DNA of 64,000 nucleotides, taken from contig NC_081412.1 in NCBI RefSeq assembly GCF_030272615.1, positions 24,493,860-24,557,859 on the forward strand, in the 5' to 3' direction. The stretch comes from Cryptomeria japonica. Lineage: Eukaryota; Streptophyta; Pinopsida; Cupressales; Cupressaceae. The notes below the pieces were generated by a model. The model did no database searches and was not told the DNA's origin. It saw only the letters and a program-made list of their open reading frames with translations. Both the position numbers and the translations under genes were made by a program. This document shows positions 1-10,632 of this stretch, one piece after another (position 1 is the stretch's first letter; each line of letters starts with the position of its first letter).

Positions 1-392
1 GGAGATTGCACCTTCTTTATGTAGTTGTTCCAGTATGGCGAAGCAAAGCTTGGTTTGGTTGCACCTAATCAGCAGTCATTTCTTACATTCTTAGAGTAGC
101 ATAGTCTTTCTCAACTCTTTCCCCTTTTGTCCTTTTTTCATTTTTCATTTGAATTATTTTAGGAGATTCACCTTCCAGTTATAGTTCATAAACGCAAGTC
201 CCCTTGTGATTCCAACAAAATCACATCAACACACTGAGTCTATCCACATAGAAAGTCAAGACCTGACTATCAGAACCTTGGACTCATCTCATTTGATCAC
301 ATAGTCTAGCCTCCGAGACGTCTTTGTTCAATAGAGGATAAGATACTTGGTATTTTATTCTATGTTTGAGATGCATAAAAAACACATCAACA
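1..392 (+). repeat. 3' end of a giant LTR (truncated by window edge)
   Basis: The last ~390 bp of an LTR whose ending recurs in this window at 34388 and 36667, and inverted at 37279. Shared landmarks in order are GGCGAAGC near the start, a GAGTAGC..TAGTCTT block, GAGGATAAGATAC, TTGGTATTTTATTCT, and the terminus ACATCAACA at 384-392. The 5' part lies outside the window, so size and TSD cannot be judged. No primer-binding site follows it, so it is a solo or 3' LTR. The family assignment comes from direct comparison within the window. Confidence 0.8.
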
Positions 393-1271
393 GTACCCAA
401 CCCCTTCAAAGAAATTGTGGTGTTGAGGTCAACACATTGTATTCTAGTGTCGTATTTTTAAAGGGGTTGGGAACATATTAACAATTCATAGGTTAATTGG
501 AGGAGAATATTTTGATTAGCTCTAACTTGAGAGTTTTGAGTGATATCGATGGATGTGTTGATGATATCTCAACAATTTGTCTTTTGGCAAAGGGAGTTGA
601 GCATTTTGATTGTGGCATAAGGTATTCAAATTTCAGATCTGTTGTTTCCTAACATGTCATTGCAAGATTCTTGTCATCATGGAAAGCATTTTTAAAAAGG
701 TGATAGAGTGAAGGAAATAACTTGCAATATAGGGAATGCGGATTCTTTGATTCAAGTTCAAGATTGTCTTTGCACATGGGATCTGGTTGATCTTTTGAAG
801 GGTAAAGAGGATAGAGGTTTTTACATCACTATTGAACTCTTCATCTCCTGAATTTGATTAGAAATTAAGTTCATGAGAAATTATATAGAGTATATTTAGC
901 ATTTTAACAAAGTTGTGAAGGATCAATGCTCATGATTAATGGACCACTCCATGGATCTAAGTCTCACACTTGAAGACAAGTTTACAGATGATGGCTGAAT
1001 GGAGATAGTCACAATGGGATGCTTGATGTGGAAAGGTGGGATGCTTGATTAAGCAAAATAGATGTCATTTTGATGTTCAAGATTTTATGACTAAGCATAG
1101 TGTGGTGTTTGCTTTTGCACTTCCAAGATTGCCATTGAATAAAGAGTACCATCAAGAGTTAAGAAGAAATTGTGCTGGATATATCCTTCCTATTGAGGAA
1201 GCTATGGGCACCGCAAGAAGATCTCAAGAAGTTCACATAAATATTATAATGTAGCATAAACATGGTGAGGT
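393..1271. other. Unclassified remnant to the left of the copia element
   Basis: AT-rich sequence without a long ORF. A short open stretch (1036-1254, plus, 72 codons) has no recognisable motif. The copia element at 1272-7766 interrupts this sequence: GAGGT at 1267-1271 reappears at 7767-7771, so this stretch and the one from 7767 were once contiguous. It is probably an old transposon remnant. I cannot name it. Confidence 0.4.
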
Positions 1272-2127
1272 TGTTAAATTTGTTACAATACTAGGATCAC
1301 AAGAAGATGACCATGCACAGTGATTATAGGGTGTGCTCGATTAACCATGGGCAATGATTCTCATAATTGTTGCCCTCCCAACCATAAACGATATACTATT
1401 ATCATCTCCCCCGAGCACGGAAATTATATCTCATATATATATATATATATATCAAATCTGGATATGACTTTATAGTATTGCTTCACTTCTTGAAGCTATA
1501 TGAACAAGTTAATTTGCCATACAAAAAATATGATTTGTACGTAATAAGTTTGCTCTTCTAATGAATTCGATGTGGCTGAAGAATGAAGTCAATCTTCTAT
1601 GTAAGACAATCAGCAGTAGACCAAACACGATCTATAGATGATAATGCACAAGCTGAAGGTGAAGGCAGATCTGCTTGCTCTTCTAATCGATCTGCTTGTA
1701 TGCCTTGTATAATTCAAACTACCTTCAGTATGTTCAATCTGCTGTACACAGCGATCTGCCTTTATAATTATTATCAAGTCGATTTGATCTTATAATATCG
1801 ATCTGCCTTTCTTTTTCGATAATCATCTTCCTCAATAAGATCGTTTCTCTCAAATATATATATGCGTGGCACCCTTTCATCAAGAGTTGGCCCTTTCAAA
1901 GCTTAACAAATATTTAATCAAGGCCCAATCAGTTATACACATATCTATTTAAATAATATTAGTTTGCTTATTAATCATGCATATAAGAATTAACCAAATA
2001 GTGTATAAAGCATGGTGACAATAAATAATCGGTTTACTATATATGTAAGGCCGATAGGTCATTCACATATTTGGTCTCAGTTAGTCGGCCTGTAGGATTA
2101 CTACCAACGCTATATATACTATCAACA
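1272..2127 (-). repeat. 3' LTR of the copia element
   Basis: An 856-bp direct repeat of 6886-7766. On the minus strand it begins TGTTGATAG and ends ATTTAACA. It contains an AT dinucleotide run near 1434-1452 that is longer than in the partner LTR. The two LTRs differ at many sites and by small indels, including extra sequence in the other copy near 7500-7530. This indicates an old insertion. Confidence 0.9.
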
Positions 2128-2140
2128 CTCCCTCTTAGCT
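2128..2140 (-). other. Polypurine tract of the copia element
   Basis: On the minus strand AGCTAAGAGGGAG directly precedes the 3' LTR. It is the expected plus-strand priming site for reverse transcription and supports minus orientation. Confidence 0.75.
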
Positions 2141-2159
2141 AGGGAGAAATCCTTCTCAA

Positions 2160-2830
2160 TCTCTACAAGTCACATCACCTCATTGTGATGACTAACACAA
2201 TGACTACACTCATGTGAATGAAGGAAGCTTATCACCTCATCGTGATGTTTGACCACAATGGCTACTCCCATATGTGGAAAGGAAAGATATCACCTCACTG
2301 TGATATCAAGCATTATGGCTTATCCACGAATATCACCTCACATGATATCCACCATAGAGATTTCCTCAAGTAATATCCACCATTATGGCTTATCCATAGA
2401 TATCACTTCACATGATATCCACCATTATGGTATATCTAAAGATATTACTACATGGCATGTCGACGGATTTCATGTCACATGAAATCCACCAAGAATATCT
2501 CTTTATGTAATATCCACCATTATGGCTTATCCATGGATATCACGTCTCATGATATCCACCATTATGGCATATTCAAGGATATTACTTCATGGCATGTCCA
2601 CGGATATTATGTCACATAATATCCACCATGAATATCTCTTTGTGTAACATCCACCATCATGGCTTATCCACAGATATCACGTCTCATGATATCCACCATA
2701 ATGGTATATCCATAGATATTACTTCTAGAGATATAAACCACTATGACATATCCATAGATATCAAGTCCCATGATATCCATCATAATGGTATGATCAATCA
2801 ATATCGAAAGATCGTCACCTTATGATAATG
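2160..2830. repeat. Tandem array, ~137-bp higher-order unit, inside the copia 3' region
   Basis: Sub-units of ~65-70 bp carry the phrases ATATCCACCATTATGG, CTTATCCA and GATATCAC. The phrase TAATATCCACCAT or a close variant recurs near 2371, 2508 and 2645, giving a higher-order period of about 137 bp from two sub-units. Short palindromes (GATATC, CATGATATC) occur in most sub-units. Two open stretches (2249-2482, 2589-2825) are by-products of the array and not genes. It lies between the pol stop and the 3' LTR. Confidence 0.85.
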
Positions 2831-2839
2831 ATCAGATGT

Positions 2840-4868
2840 ACAAGTCTTCACTATTGAGAGATCGCCACCTCACAATAATGTTCACAGGGGCTCATCAGGC
2901 ATTGAACCAATGTTGTCATGGAGTCACACACATGACACTAATCATGAACCATATCAGATTAATAAGATTGCATAATAAGAGTTTACACTTTAAACATCTT
3001 AGAGAATACATTAGTACTTTTTAAAACAGATCAATGTTGCTGAGACTCAATCTCAGTGGTGCAGGAGCACCTAGTGAAGCTCATGGAGCACTTCATCAAA
3101 TTTTGGTTTGGAATGGCCTATGTTGGTCTCAATTGAATAATAGACTTGTTGTATGTCCAAAGGGTGTGTTTAGTGTGTTTAAGTGTCCTTTGTGTCTTAG
3201 TTTTGTTGTTTGTGGAGTTTTTGGTCTATTTTTGACCTTTTATGCCTTGTAAGCCTAGAATGGGCAAAATGTGGAAAAATGGTCAAAACGTCTTATAAAG
3301 CCTTGTTAGGCATTGAAATATGTTTGTGTGGTTCTAGGAAACCATTTCACATGGTGGAGTTAAGTCTATTTGGCTCACAAGTCAAAAATGCTCATTGTAC
3401 CAAAAATTGTCAATGTTGTCAAGCAACATTTTGACAATATTTGAAAAATTTGTAAAAATAAGGCAAGAGGTGGTTATTGGTCCGTACCTGGGCATGATTT
3501 GGGTGGTGAGTGACTATTTAAAGCCTCATACAACTTTGTATCAGGTTGGCATTCGAAGAAAAGAAGATTTCAATACAAAAACTCAAGGTTTTGTCATTTT
3601 TCTCACACTTTTTTTGCTCCAAATGGTATAGTAGTCCATACTTCCTAAGCATTTGGCTGTACTGTTTTCATTTGGGAAATTGTGCCATGTTGTGTTAAAG
3701 CTTTTTCACCTGGGTTTGTGTGCTGGTGTGGAGTTTTAGCATTGTAGCAAAATTATTTTGTTTTACCCTGTTCTCGGTTGAGAAAGGCTTTGGCTTCAAT
3801 AATGGAAGCAACTTGATTTTCTTTGGCTCTTTCTCCATGGCCTTTGAGAGTCAAGTTGCTGTACATAGCCTTCTTGTACATGCAAGTATTTGATAATTGG
3901 CAATGACAAAGAAAGTGGTTTTTGTTGCTATCTAGGCGAGCTCCCATAGCCTGGCTAGTGAACTTTCATGGTGAAATCAAAGTTGCTCTACAAACCCACA
4001 CCAAGTGAACCTTATTTTGGTTTCCCAAGGTGGAATGAAGTTTGATCAGAGCTTGTAAGCCATATGGAAGTGTGTTCCAATGAATAATTAGATGAGAAAT
4101 GCATTTTGAGCAGCCAAAGTATTGAAATACAATGGTTTTTGAGCACTTTTCCTCTTGAAACTTGGTTGCACATCAAGTGTTTGTCTTTATGTTTGCAGGG
4201 CAAGAAGTTGGAGGCTTCATAATGATGGTACAAACCTTCTCAAAAGATTTGGTGGTCTGAAGAAGAGTTTGGAATGGTGATAAGGTGTTTGAAGACTTAA
4301 AACCCTTAAAAACCCTCGTTTTTAGGCACAAATATAGGACAGTCATTGTACGGCCTTGTCAGACCTCCTCATAGCAAAAATTTGAAAGATCTCCATAAAG
4401 GGTATCCATAAATGCAAAGGTTTCATGAGGTGTTTTGGCAGTTTGTGAAGTTATAAGCATTTTAGCAGTTTCAGAGGGCTAATTGGGGCTCTTTCTTGTA
4501 GCCCTGTTTTGAGCTTTTCCTCAAATCGGGTAAGAAGACAAATTGAAAGACCATCAAACCAAGTTGAATTAAGCCTAGGAGGATGTTAGACAATGTTCTA
4601 AACCTCCTACAACTCTTGGTGTGTGATCTTGGTGTTTGGAGCAAAGAAGCAAAGTTTCACCTTTGTGAGACTTGAGAGCAAGTTTGTATGAAAACAAGAA
4701 CTAACATGGTAGGAAGATCTCAGGGTTGGTTTGAAGCATAGAGCAGGAAAGACATCAAGGAACAATACCTAAATAAGTGACCTTCAACAATTACCTTTGA
4801 GGGAACTTGCAAGCCAAATTGATTACAAACACACAATTTGAGCCAAATTTTGAGTATCTCCCTATCAC
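2840..4868. other. Unassigned internal sequence of the copia element
   Basis: About 2 kb between the tandem array and the pol stop. Copia elements normally have a short 3' untranslated region, so this is either captured DNA or a nested insertion whose ends I could not locate. It is G/T-rich on the plus strand in places. The small open stretches on either strand carry no recognisable motif. Confidence 0.4.
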
Positions 4869-5780
4869 TCAGCGAGGGCAACATTTTTCTACCATACCAA
4901 GCTTATCTTGAAAGTACACAAACTTTATTCTGGAGAGAGGCTTGGTGAGAATGTTTGTTGTTCGCTCATCAGTACTAATGTATCTTTTAACTGAATGGCA
5001 TTCCTTTCCATCACGTCTCTAACATAGTGATACTTGATCTTCACATGCTTCGTTCTGTCATGAAACATAGGATTGACAGAAGGCTTTCACACAACTTTGA
5101 ATAATTGTAGGCTCTAATGATTGTACAAACAATCCTGCAAGGAGCTTCTGAACGAGCTGCCACACATGCTGCAACCCAATGAATCTATCTTGGTTCACAC
5201 ATGAACTGACTGAGAGTACTCTTTGCAAAGCAGATATATGGTCTGGTGTTGACCAAATACATCAATGATCTAATCAACTGACAATACATAGAGGAATCTA
5301 TTAGATTTGAATCGGAAGCTGACTCGCTCAACTTCTCCAGAATTATATCCATAGCGTAGACATGGACTTACAGTCCATCGTGCCAAATCTCTTCAGGATG
5401 TCTATAGTGTACTTCCCCTGAGTCAAGAAGATCTCATGCGGTCTTCTGCCAAACTTTCAGTCCAAGAAGTAGTACATAAGGTCAAGATCTTTCATCATAA
5501 ATTCAGAGGCTAACTCCCTCTGACACTGAATGATGAGCTTCTCTGCCACAGTGAGAAATAAGTCATCAACATAAAGGAACAAAATCAATGCCTCACCATC
5601 AACAACCTTTATGTAAAGGTTGGAGCTTGCGTCACTCTTGTTGAATCCCAAGTTCACCAAGTATCCATCTATCCAGGAATATCACGACCTAGGTGACAAC
5701 ATAAAACCTTCCAGCCTACACACATGGGATTCCATCCATGAATCATAGAGAAACCATCTCGACATGGTCCACTCCCTCTG
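4869..5780 (-). pseudogene. Copia pol 3' fragment: reverse transcriptase and RNase H
   Basis: Read on the minus strand, it starts in the reverse-transcriptase palm: 5457-5660 encodes LFLYVDDLFLT, with the catalytic YVDD. It continues with several frame breaks through the thumb and RNase H. The end is recognisable as the conserved copia tail (DERTTNILTKPL, then KFVYFQDKLGMVE) before a TGA at 4869-4871. At least five stops or frameshifts separate the segments. In intact elements this enzyme copies the genomic RNA into DNA in cytoplasmic particles. The copia assignment is firm because the tail is typical of that superfamily. Confidence 0.85.
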
Positions 5781-6874
5781 AACAAATATGACCAAGAGCC
5801 TCGAAAGTCAATTGAAGCAGAACCTCTGGCTGCTCCCTCTGTCACAAAAGCATACCCTTAGAAGTTCGCTCCCTCTTACTAGGAGAACCCTCTTGTCTCG
5901 ACTTTGCTTTGTAATCCTCGATGTTGCCATTACCTCTACAAATGCCTCAGCAACATTCCTAATGTGTTCTTCTTTTTCTGCAAAACCCATCCCGAGTCCC
6001 AAAGAAAAGAACAAGAGCAACTTTTATAGTTCATATAGGAATATTGATAAGAGGCCGACTACGACAAGCAAATAAAAGTAATACTCAAGAGATAATAACC
6101 AAGAAAAAATACTTATCTCATTATCCAAGCTCCATCTGGCTTTGGATAAACTTGCAACCCTTGCAAGTAGTATAACAGCAGTCAAGCCTTAACTACTAAG
6201 GTCTTCAAGTGTCCCCTGCAATCACACATGCACTTGCACATACACTTGTAATAATCTACTGTTAAACATAGCTCAAAAATTGATAATGATAAATTAGATG
6301 TCTTTAAATTGTATGTAATCATAGCTAAGGGCTACAAAACTCAACCTTACACATGGGCAGTTCTAGTCTCATGAACAGGAAGGCAACCATTAGTCCAATA
6401 CATACAATAGACAAACAACATGAGCATAACCAATGCACCATATACTATCAAATAAATGTGGATCTTCAGCCTTGGAAACTTTGCAGCTTTGCATTTGCCA
6501 ATGGCAACTGAAAAACAAGATCAGGACCTGGGAGAAGACTTATTTCATCAGTTTGGTCCTATCATCCAATGAAGGTCCTGATCTTGTTTTTTAGTTGCCA
6601 TTGACAGATGCAAAGCTGCAAAGTTTCCAAGGCTGAAGATAGAGATGTCACTTCTATGAAGAGAATCATCAAAGTCTAGCTGGAAGGAAGCGGCCCCAAC
6701 TTCCTTCTCATTATTCTTGGGATCGTCCTAAATTATAACCTGATTCAAGAATCTCTCTCTACTCAAACTAAAGATGATCTCTATCCCTTGTCATATCTTT
6801 CCACTCTTAAGCTCAAGCTCCTCCTCAAGACAGAGGGGATGCACTAACTGTGGCAATGGCTCTTCAAGAACCTT
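5781..6874 (-). other. Remnant of copia 5' internal region (gag to integrase lost)
   Basis: Only ~1.1 kb separates the reverse-transcriptase fragment from the PBS, where a complete copia element would have roughly 3 kb of gag, protease and integrase. One open stretch (5808-6020, minus) has no recognisable motif. A strong foldback sits at 6464-6638. Large internal deletion is the simplest explanation. Confidence 0.5.
6464..6638. repeat. Foldback with 66-bp arms and 43-bp loop
   Basis: The arm at 6464-6529 (starting CTTCAGCCTTGG) is the inverse of 6573-6638 (ending CCAAGGCTGAAG). By eye 63 of 66 positions pair. RNA from either strand would make a long, almost perfect hairpin, of the size of plant small-RNA precursors or a short MITE. 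No TSD was seen immediately outside the arms. Confidence 0.92.
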
Positions 6875-6885
6875 CTCTGATACCA
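6875..6885 (-). other. Primer-binding site (initiator tRNA-Met type)
   Basis: On the minus strand TGGTATCAGAG follows the 5' LTR end without a gap. It is complementary to the 3' end of plant initiator tRNA-Met, the usual primer for copia elements. Confidence 0.9.
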
Positions 6886-7766
6886 TGTTAAATTTGTTAC
6901 AATACTAAGATCACAAGAAGATGACCATGCACAGTGATTATAGGGTGTGCTCGATTAACCACGGGCAATGATTCTCATCACTGTTGCCCTCCCAACCATA
7001 AACGATATACTGTTATTGTCTCCCCCAAGCACGGAAATTATATCTTTGATATATATATATCAAATCTGGATATGACTTTATATTATTGCTTCACTTCATA
7101 AAGCTATATGAACAAGTTAATTTGCCATACAAAAAATACGATCTGTACATAATAAGTTTGCTCTTCTAATGAATTCGCTGTGGCTGAAGAATGAAGTCAA
7201 TCTGCTATGTAAGACGATCAGCAGTAGACCAAACAAGATCTGTAGATGATAATGCACAGGCTGAAGGTGAAGGTGGATCTGCTTGCTCTTCTAATCGATC
7301 TGCTTGTATGTCTTGTTAAATTCAAACTGCCTTCAGTATGTTCAATCTGCAGTACACAGTGATCTGCCTTTATAATTATTATCAAGTCGATCTGATCTTA
7401 TAATATCGATCTGCCTTTCTTATTCGATAATCATCCTCCTCAATAAGATCGTTCCTCTCAAATATATATATGCATGGCAACCTTTCATCAAGAGTCGGCC
7501 CTTAAACATTATGTCTCTTCATAAGTTGGCCCTTTCAAAACTCAACAAATATTTAATCAAGGTCCAATTGGTTATACACATACCGATTTAAATAATATTA
7601 GTTTGCTTATTAATCATGCATATAAGAATTAACCGAATAGTGTATAAAGCATGGTGACAGTAAATAATTGGTTTACCAAATATGTAAGGTCGATAGGCCA
7701 TTCACATATTTGGTCTCAGTTAGGCGGCCTGTAGGATTACTACCGACGCTATATATATTATCAACA
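6886..7766 (-). repeat. 5' LTR of the copia element
   Basis: An 881-bp partner of the repeat at 1272-2127, with matching TG..CA ends and followed on the minus strand by the PBS. It is slightly longer than its partner because of an extra segment near 7500-7530. Confidence 0.9.
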
Positions 7767-9380
7767 GAGGTAACTCCAAAATTGGATATTTGTGCAAATG
7801 ATCATCAACAAAATATGAAGGAAGCAAGTGGTGATTGTATCCCGCCATAAAATGATAGAGAGAACATACTCACGACAACTAAGAGTCTGATTTTCAGCCT
7901 TGATGCTGCTTTCACCACAATTATCAGCCACCACATTAATTCATTTTCACTCATACAAGGGGATTTGTAGTTGTTTCCAGTCATGGGAAGGATGACTTTT
8001 CAATTTTTTACTGTTAATGGAGTAGTTCCAGTTCTTGTATGGCTGTTCTCAGCCTCTACATTGCTCATATTTTTTATATTTGCAAGGAAGTTTCAGTTTT
8101 GTAGCTATTGTGCCATTGTCATGTTGTTGGTCTTGAAAATGTCATGCCTGGAACTGCTGTTACCAGTCATAAACAGCTGCAAGTTTGCACGTTTCAAGAG
8201 AGTTTCATGGCTGGATGATATTGGTAGAAGGTTTAGTTTTGATTTGGGTGAGATTTTAGGTGGTTTGTGGCTGTTGTAACTTGTTTCCGGCCCATACGTT
8301 GTTTGATTTGTGCCAGATTTTGGAAGGTACAACTTGCAACATCATTGAAGGGTCCATTGGAACTTAAGGATATAGTTATGAAGCCCTAATAAGTGTTTCA
8401 AGTTATTCATCACATAGGAGGAGCCCAGCGGCGCAACAATAACATGGTGGTGAGTAAATGTGGCAGCCTTTGATTTTGTGGGAGTTTGTGAAAATTTTAT
8501 GCATCATCAAATTGAAGGTGATCATCTTGAGTGAGTTGCATTGCTTGTCTAACACTGTTTGGGATCTCATCATAAATTTTTTAGAGGTTTTTAATGTCTT
8601 GAAATTTAAACAATTTTTTTTTGCACTTTTCACCAGTTATGAAACACAAGCATTTCGTCAAATAGTTTGCATGATGTCTTAGTTTGACACAATAACATTT
8701 CAGATATAATAGTAAGCATTTCTTCAATTCACAACTGCAGATTTGATTTAAAATGACATGCTCATAAAACAAAGACGGCAATAATAATAATAATGAATCA
8801 TCAATATTTAATATTCCAAAGGGTTGACTGGTTGCTTGAGGTGCTTTACATGCTTGAGCTGCTTGACCTAGGCAACAAATTAATTAATATAATATTAAAC
8901 ATCAGTAATAATCCTTATCACTCCAATCAGCATGTGATTCCTTATTTAAATTTGTATGACACCCTACTTAGACTGTTGACTAGCCTTTCGAGGAGCTGCA
9001 TAGGATTTCCTTAGCTTTATGTCATTGAACAAGGCTCACTCCACCTGCAATATTGGTACGGCTGATTCAAAAAACAGTACAACAGATTGAATAGGCTGCA
9101 ATTCCTTAATGAAGGGCAGCGAAAGGTATTAAATAGCCCTTACAACTCTGGGTTGAACATTTTCAAAGCTACAAAGCCTTTGTAAGAGCATTGCCCCTTC
9201 TCTTTTAAATGTATGGCTCCATAACAAGGTACAACAACTTGTTCAGTGGCTGCATTGACCTTTTGGATAAGACTTTTGATTTCCTTAGACTACGATGGGG
9301 TGTGGAAATGATTAATAAAACCTCCAAATATTATTCTTCTTTCTTGTTGTCTAATAGTGTGGTACGTCTGGGTAATGCCC
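7767..9380. other. Unclassified remnant to the right of the copia element
   Basis: Continuation of the sequence interrupted at 1271. Short open stretches on both strands (for example 7971-8279, 102 codons) are hydrophobic or low in information and match no family I know. I see no promoter, PBS or terminal repeat. Confidence 0.35.
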
Positions 9381-9396
9381 ATCATTCATAACATAT

Positions 9397-9603
9397 GTAT
9401 ATATATATATTTTTAAAAAATGCAGGAATCGGGTATAGCACTCCCCTATAAACTGTAATGCACTGGGTAAACTTTTTAATGTGACCGGTGACACTGGTGC
9501 GACACGTCCTCCGGTACCACATGGCCTGGGGGGAGACTAGACCTCGTGACCTCATGCTTTACCACTGGAAGCTCTCGCCAATCGAGCTAGGCCCCTAGCT
9601 CAT
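9397..9603 (-). mobile_element. tRNA-derived SINE with 16-bp target-site duplication
   Basis: The identical 16-mer ATCATTCATAACATAT flanks the element at 9381-9396 and 9604-9619. Read on the minus strand, the head carries a Pol III box A (TAGCTCGATTGG, 9578-9589) and, about 35 bp further, a box B-like GGTCTAGTCTC (9533-9543). The tail is A/T-rich (runs of A, then an alternating AT tract at 9397-9420). Internal Pol III promoter, A/T tail and long TSD together define a SINE mobilised by LINE machinery. The perfect TSD suggests the copy is fairly recent. Confidence 0.88.
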
Positions 9604-9619
9604 ATCATTCATAACATAT

Positions 9620-10613
9620 CTTATTTATATTATGTTATTTTATTTTTTATTTCTTTTTCCATCATTGCCACACACTGCACAAAAACCTACCCAAAATCTG
9701 TTTGCATACGCTGCACAAAAACCTGCCCAGAATCTGCTTGCACACAACTCAAAAACGTGCCCAAAATTTGCTTGCACACACAACACAAAAATTTGTTTTT
9801 TTTCACTGGTGCGCATGCCACAAATAAATTTAATAATAAATTTGTATCTGCAAACCTGGCAACCTGGAAAACCTGAACAGATAAACCGTTTGCCCCAAAT
9901 CTTGTAAACTTCAGCAGATGTGAAATCTTGGTGATTCCACCTGGAAATCAGCTAGGGTAGATCTGTAACTACTGAAGCCAATCTTCGTTGTAGGGGTTTT
10001 CCTCCTAGGGCTGGAAAGCTAAACAACAACTTAAACTCTCACAAAGGATTTCCTGCAATTGAACAATCTAGAATGAATGAAAATAAGCCTCTTCAGCCCT
10101 TTTATAATTTTTTTGGAGAACTTTTCGGAAAACTGATTTTAAAATCACTTTAAATAAATAATTTTTTTTGCTTTGTAAAATGTGACTTTATTTAATTATT
10201 TACTTTTCCAACACTAAAGTCACTTTTAAATTCACTAATTTTAGTTGTCTTTTAATTTATGCTTTTTGACAACTTAACAATCAATTATTTAATCATTATT
10301 TTCCTAAACACCCAATTGAAGATACAAAAAATATAGAAAAGGTTTGAAAGTGAAATTTGAAGATGCCAACATACTCAGGAACACTCTGGATATCGAACTT
10401 ACTAAAAATAGATACTTTCAAAAAATAGAATTTTCCTCCAAGAAGTTTGGACTGCACCCAAAATGGTAAAACTGCCCTCAGAAAGAATCCATGGACTCAT
10501 ACTGATCCCCTAAACATAATGCCGATGATTGAATTCCATTCCAAAAAGATTGTCGCTCATCGAGAAAGATAGAGCTAACTACAATGTTGGAATGATTGAA
10601 AAAGGTACATTGC
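9620..10613 (-). repeat. Probable 3' LTR of a gypsy-type element
   Basis: On the minus strand a polypurine tract (10615-10632) is followed by TGCAATGTACC. This is a variant of the TGTAATGTCCC start seen for gypsy LTRs at 25764, 39780 and 53866. Downstream are AT-rich U3 sequence with AAGTTGTCA and AAGTGACTTT blocks also found at 25.8-25.9 kb, and a TATA-like AATTATAAAAGG. The LTR's 3' terminus is not clear; the SINE at 9397-9619 lies near where it should be. Confidence 0.6.
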
Positions 10614-10614
10614 A

Positions 10615-10632
10615 ATTCTCCCTCCCCAAAAA
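10615..10632 (-). other. Polypurine tract of the gypsy-type element
   Basis: On the minus strand TTTTTGGGGAGGGAGAAT directly precedes the LTR start. The same context (GAGGACAAGCAAT.. then a G-rich tract) recurs at 25735-25763, tying the two elements to one lineage. Confidence 0.7.

Larger units (their letters stand above)
1272..7766 (-). mobile_element. Ty1/copia-type LTR retrotransposon, decayed, minus strand
   Basis: Two direct repeats (1272-2127 and 6886-7766) with TG..CA ends are flanked by a perfect 5-bp TSD, GAGGT (1267-1271 and 7767-7771). Next to the right LTR, on the minus strand, is an initiator-Met-type PBS (TGGTATCAGAG, 6875-6885). Next to the left LTR is a purine tract (2128-2140), which fixes the orientation. 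The only recognisable coding region is the 3' part of pol (4869-5780, with a YVDD reverse-transcriptase motif). Gag, protease and integrase are missing or unreadable, and 2.7 kb of non-pol sequence lies between the pol stop and the 3' LTR. The element is non-functional. Confidence 0.93.

Noticed and set aside
2249-2825. Two ORFs in the GATATC array
   Set aside because: Products of a tandem repeat whose unit length is not kept in frame; repetitive His/Ile-rich translation.
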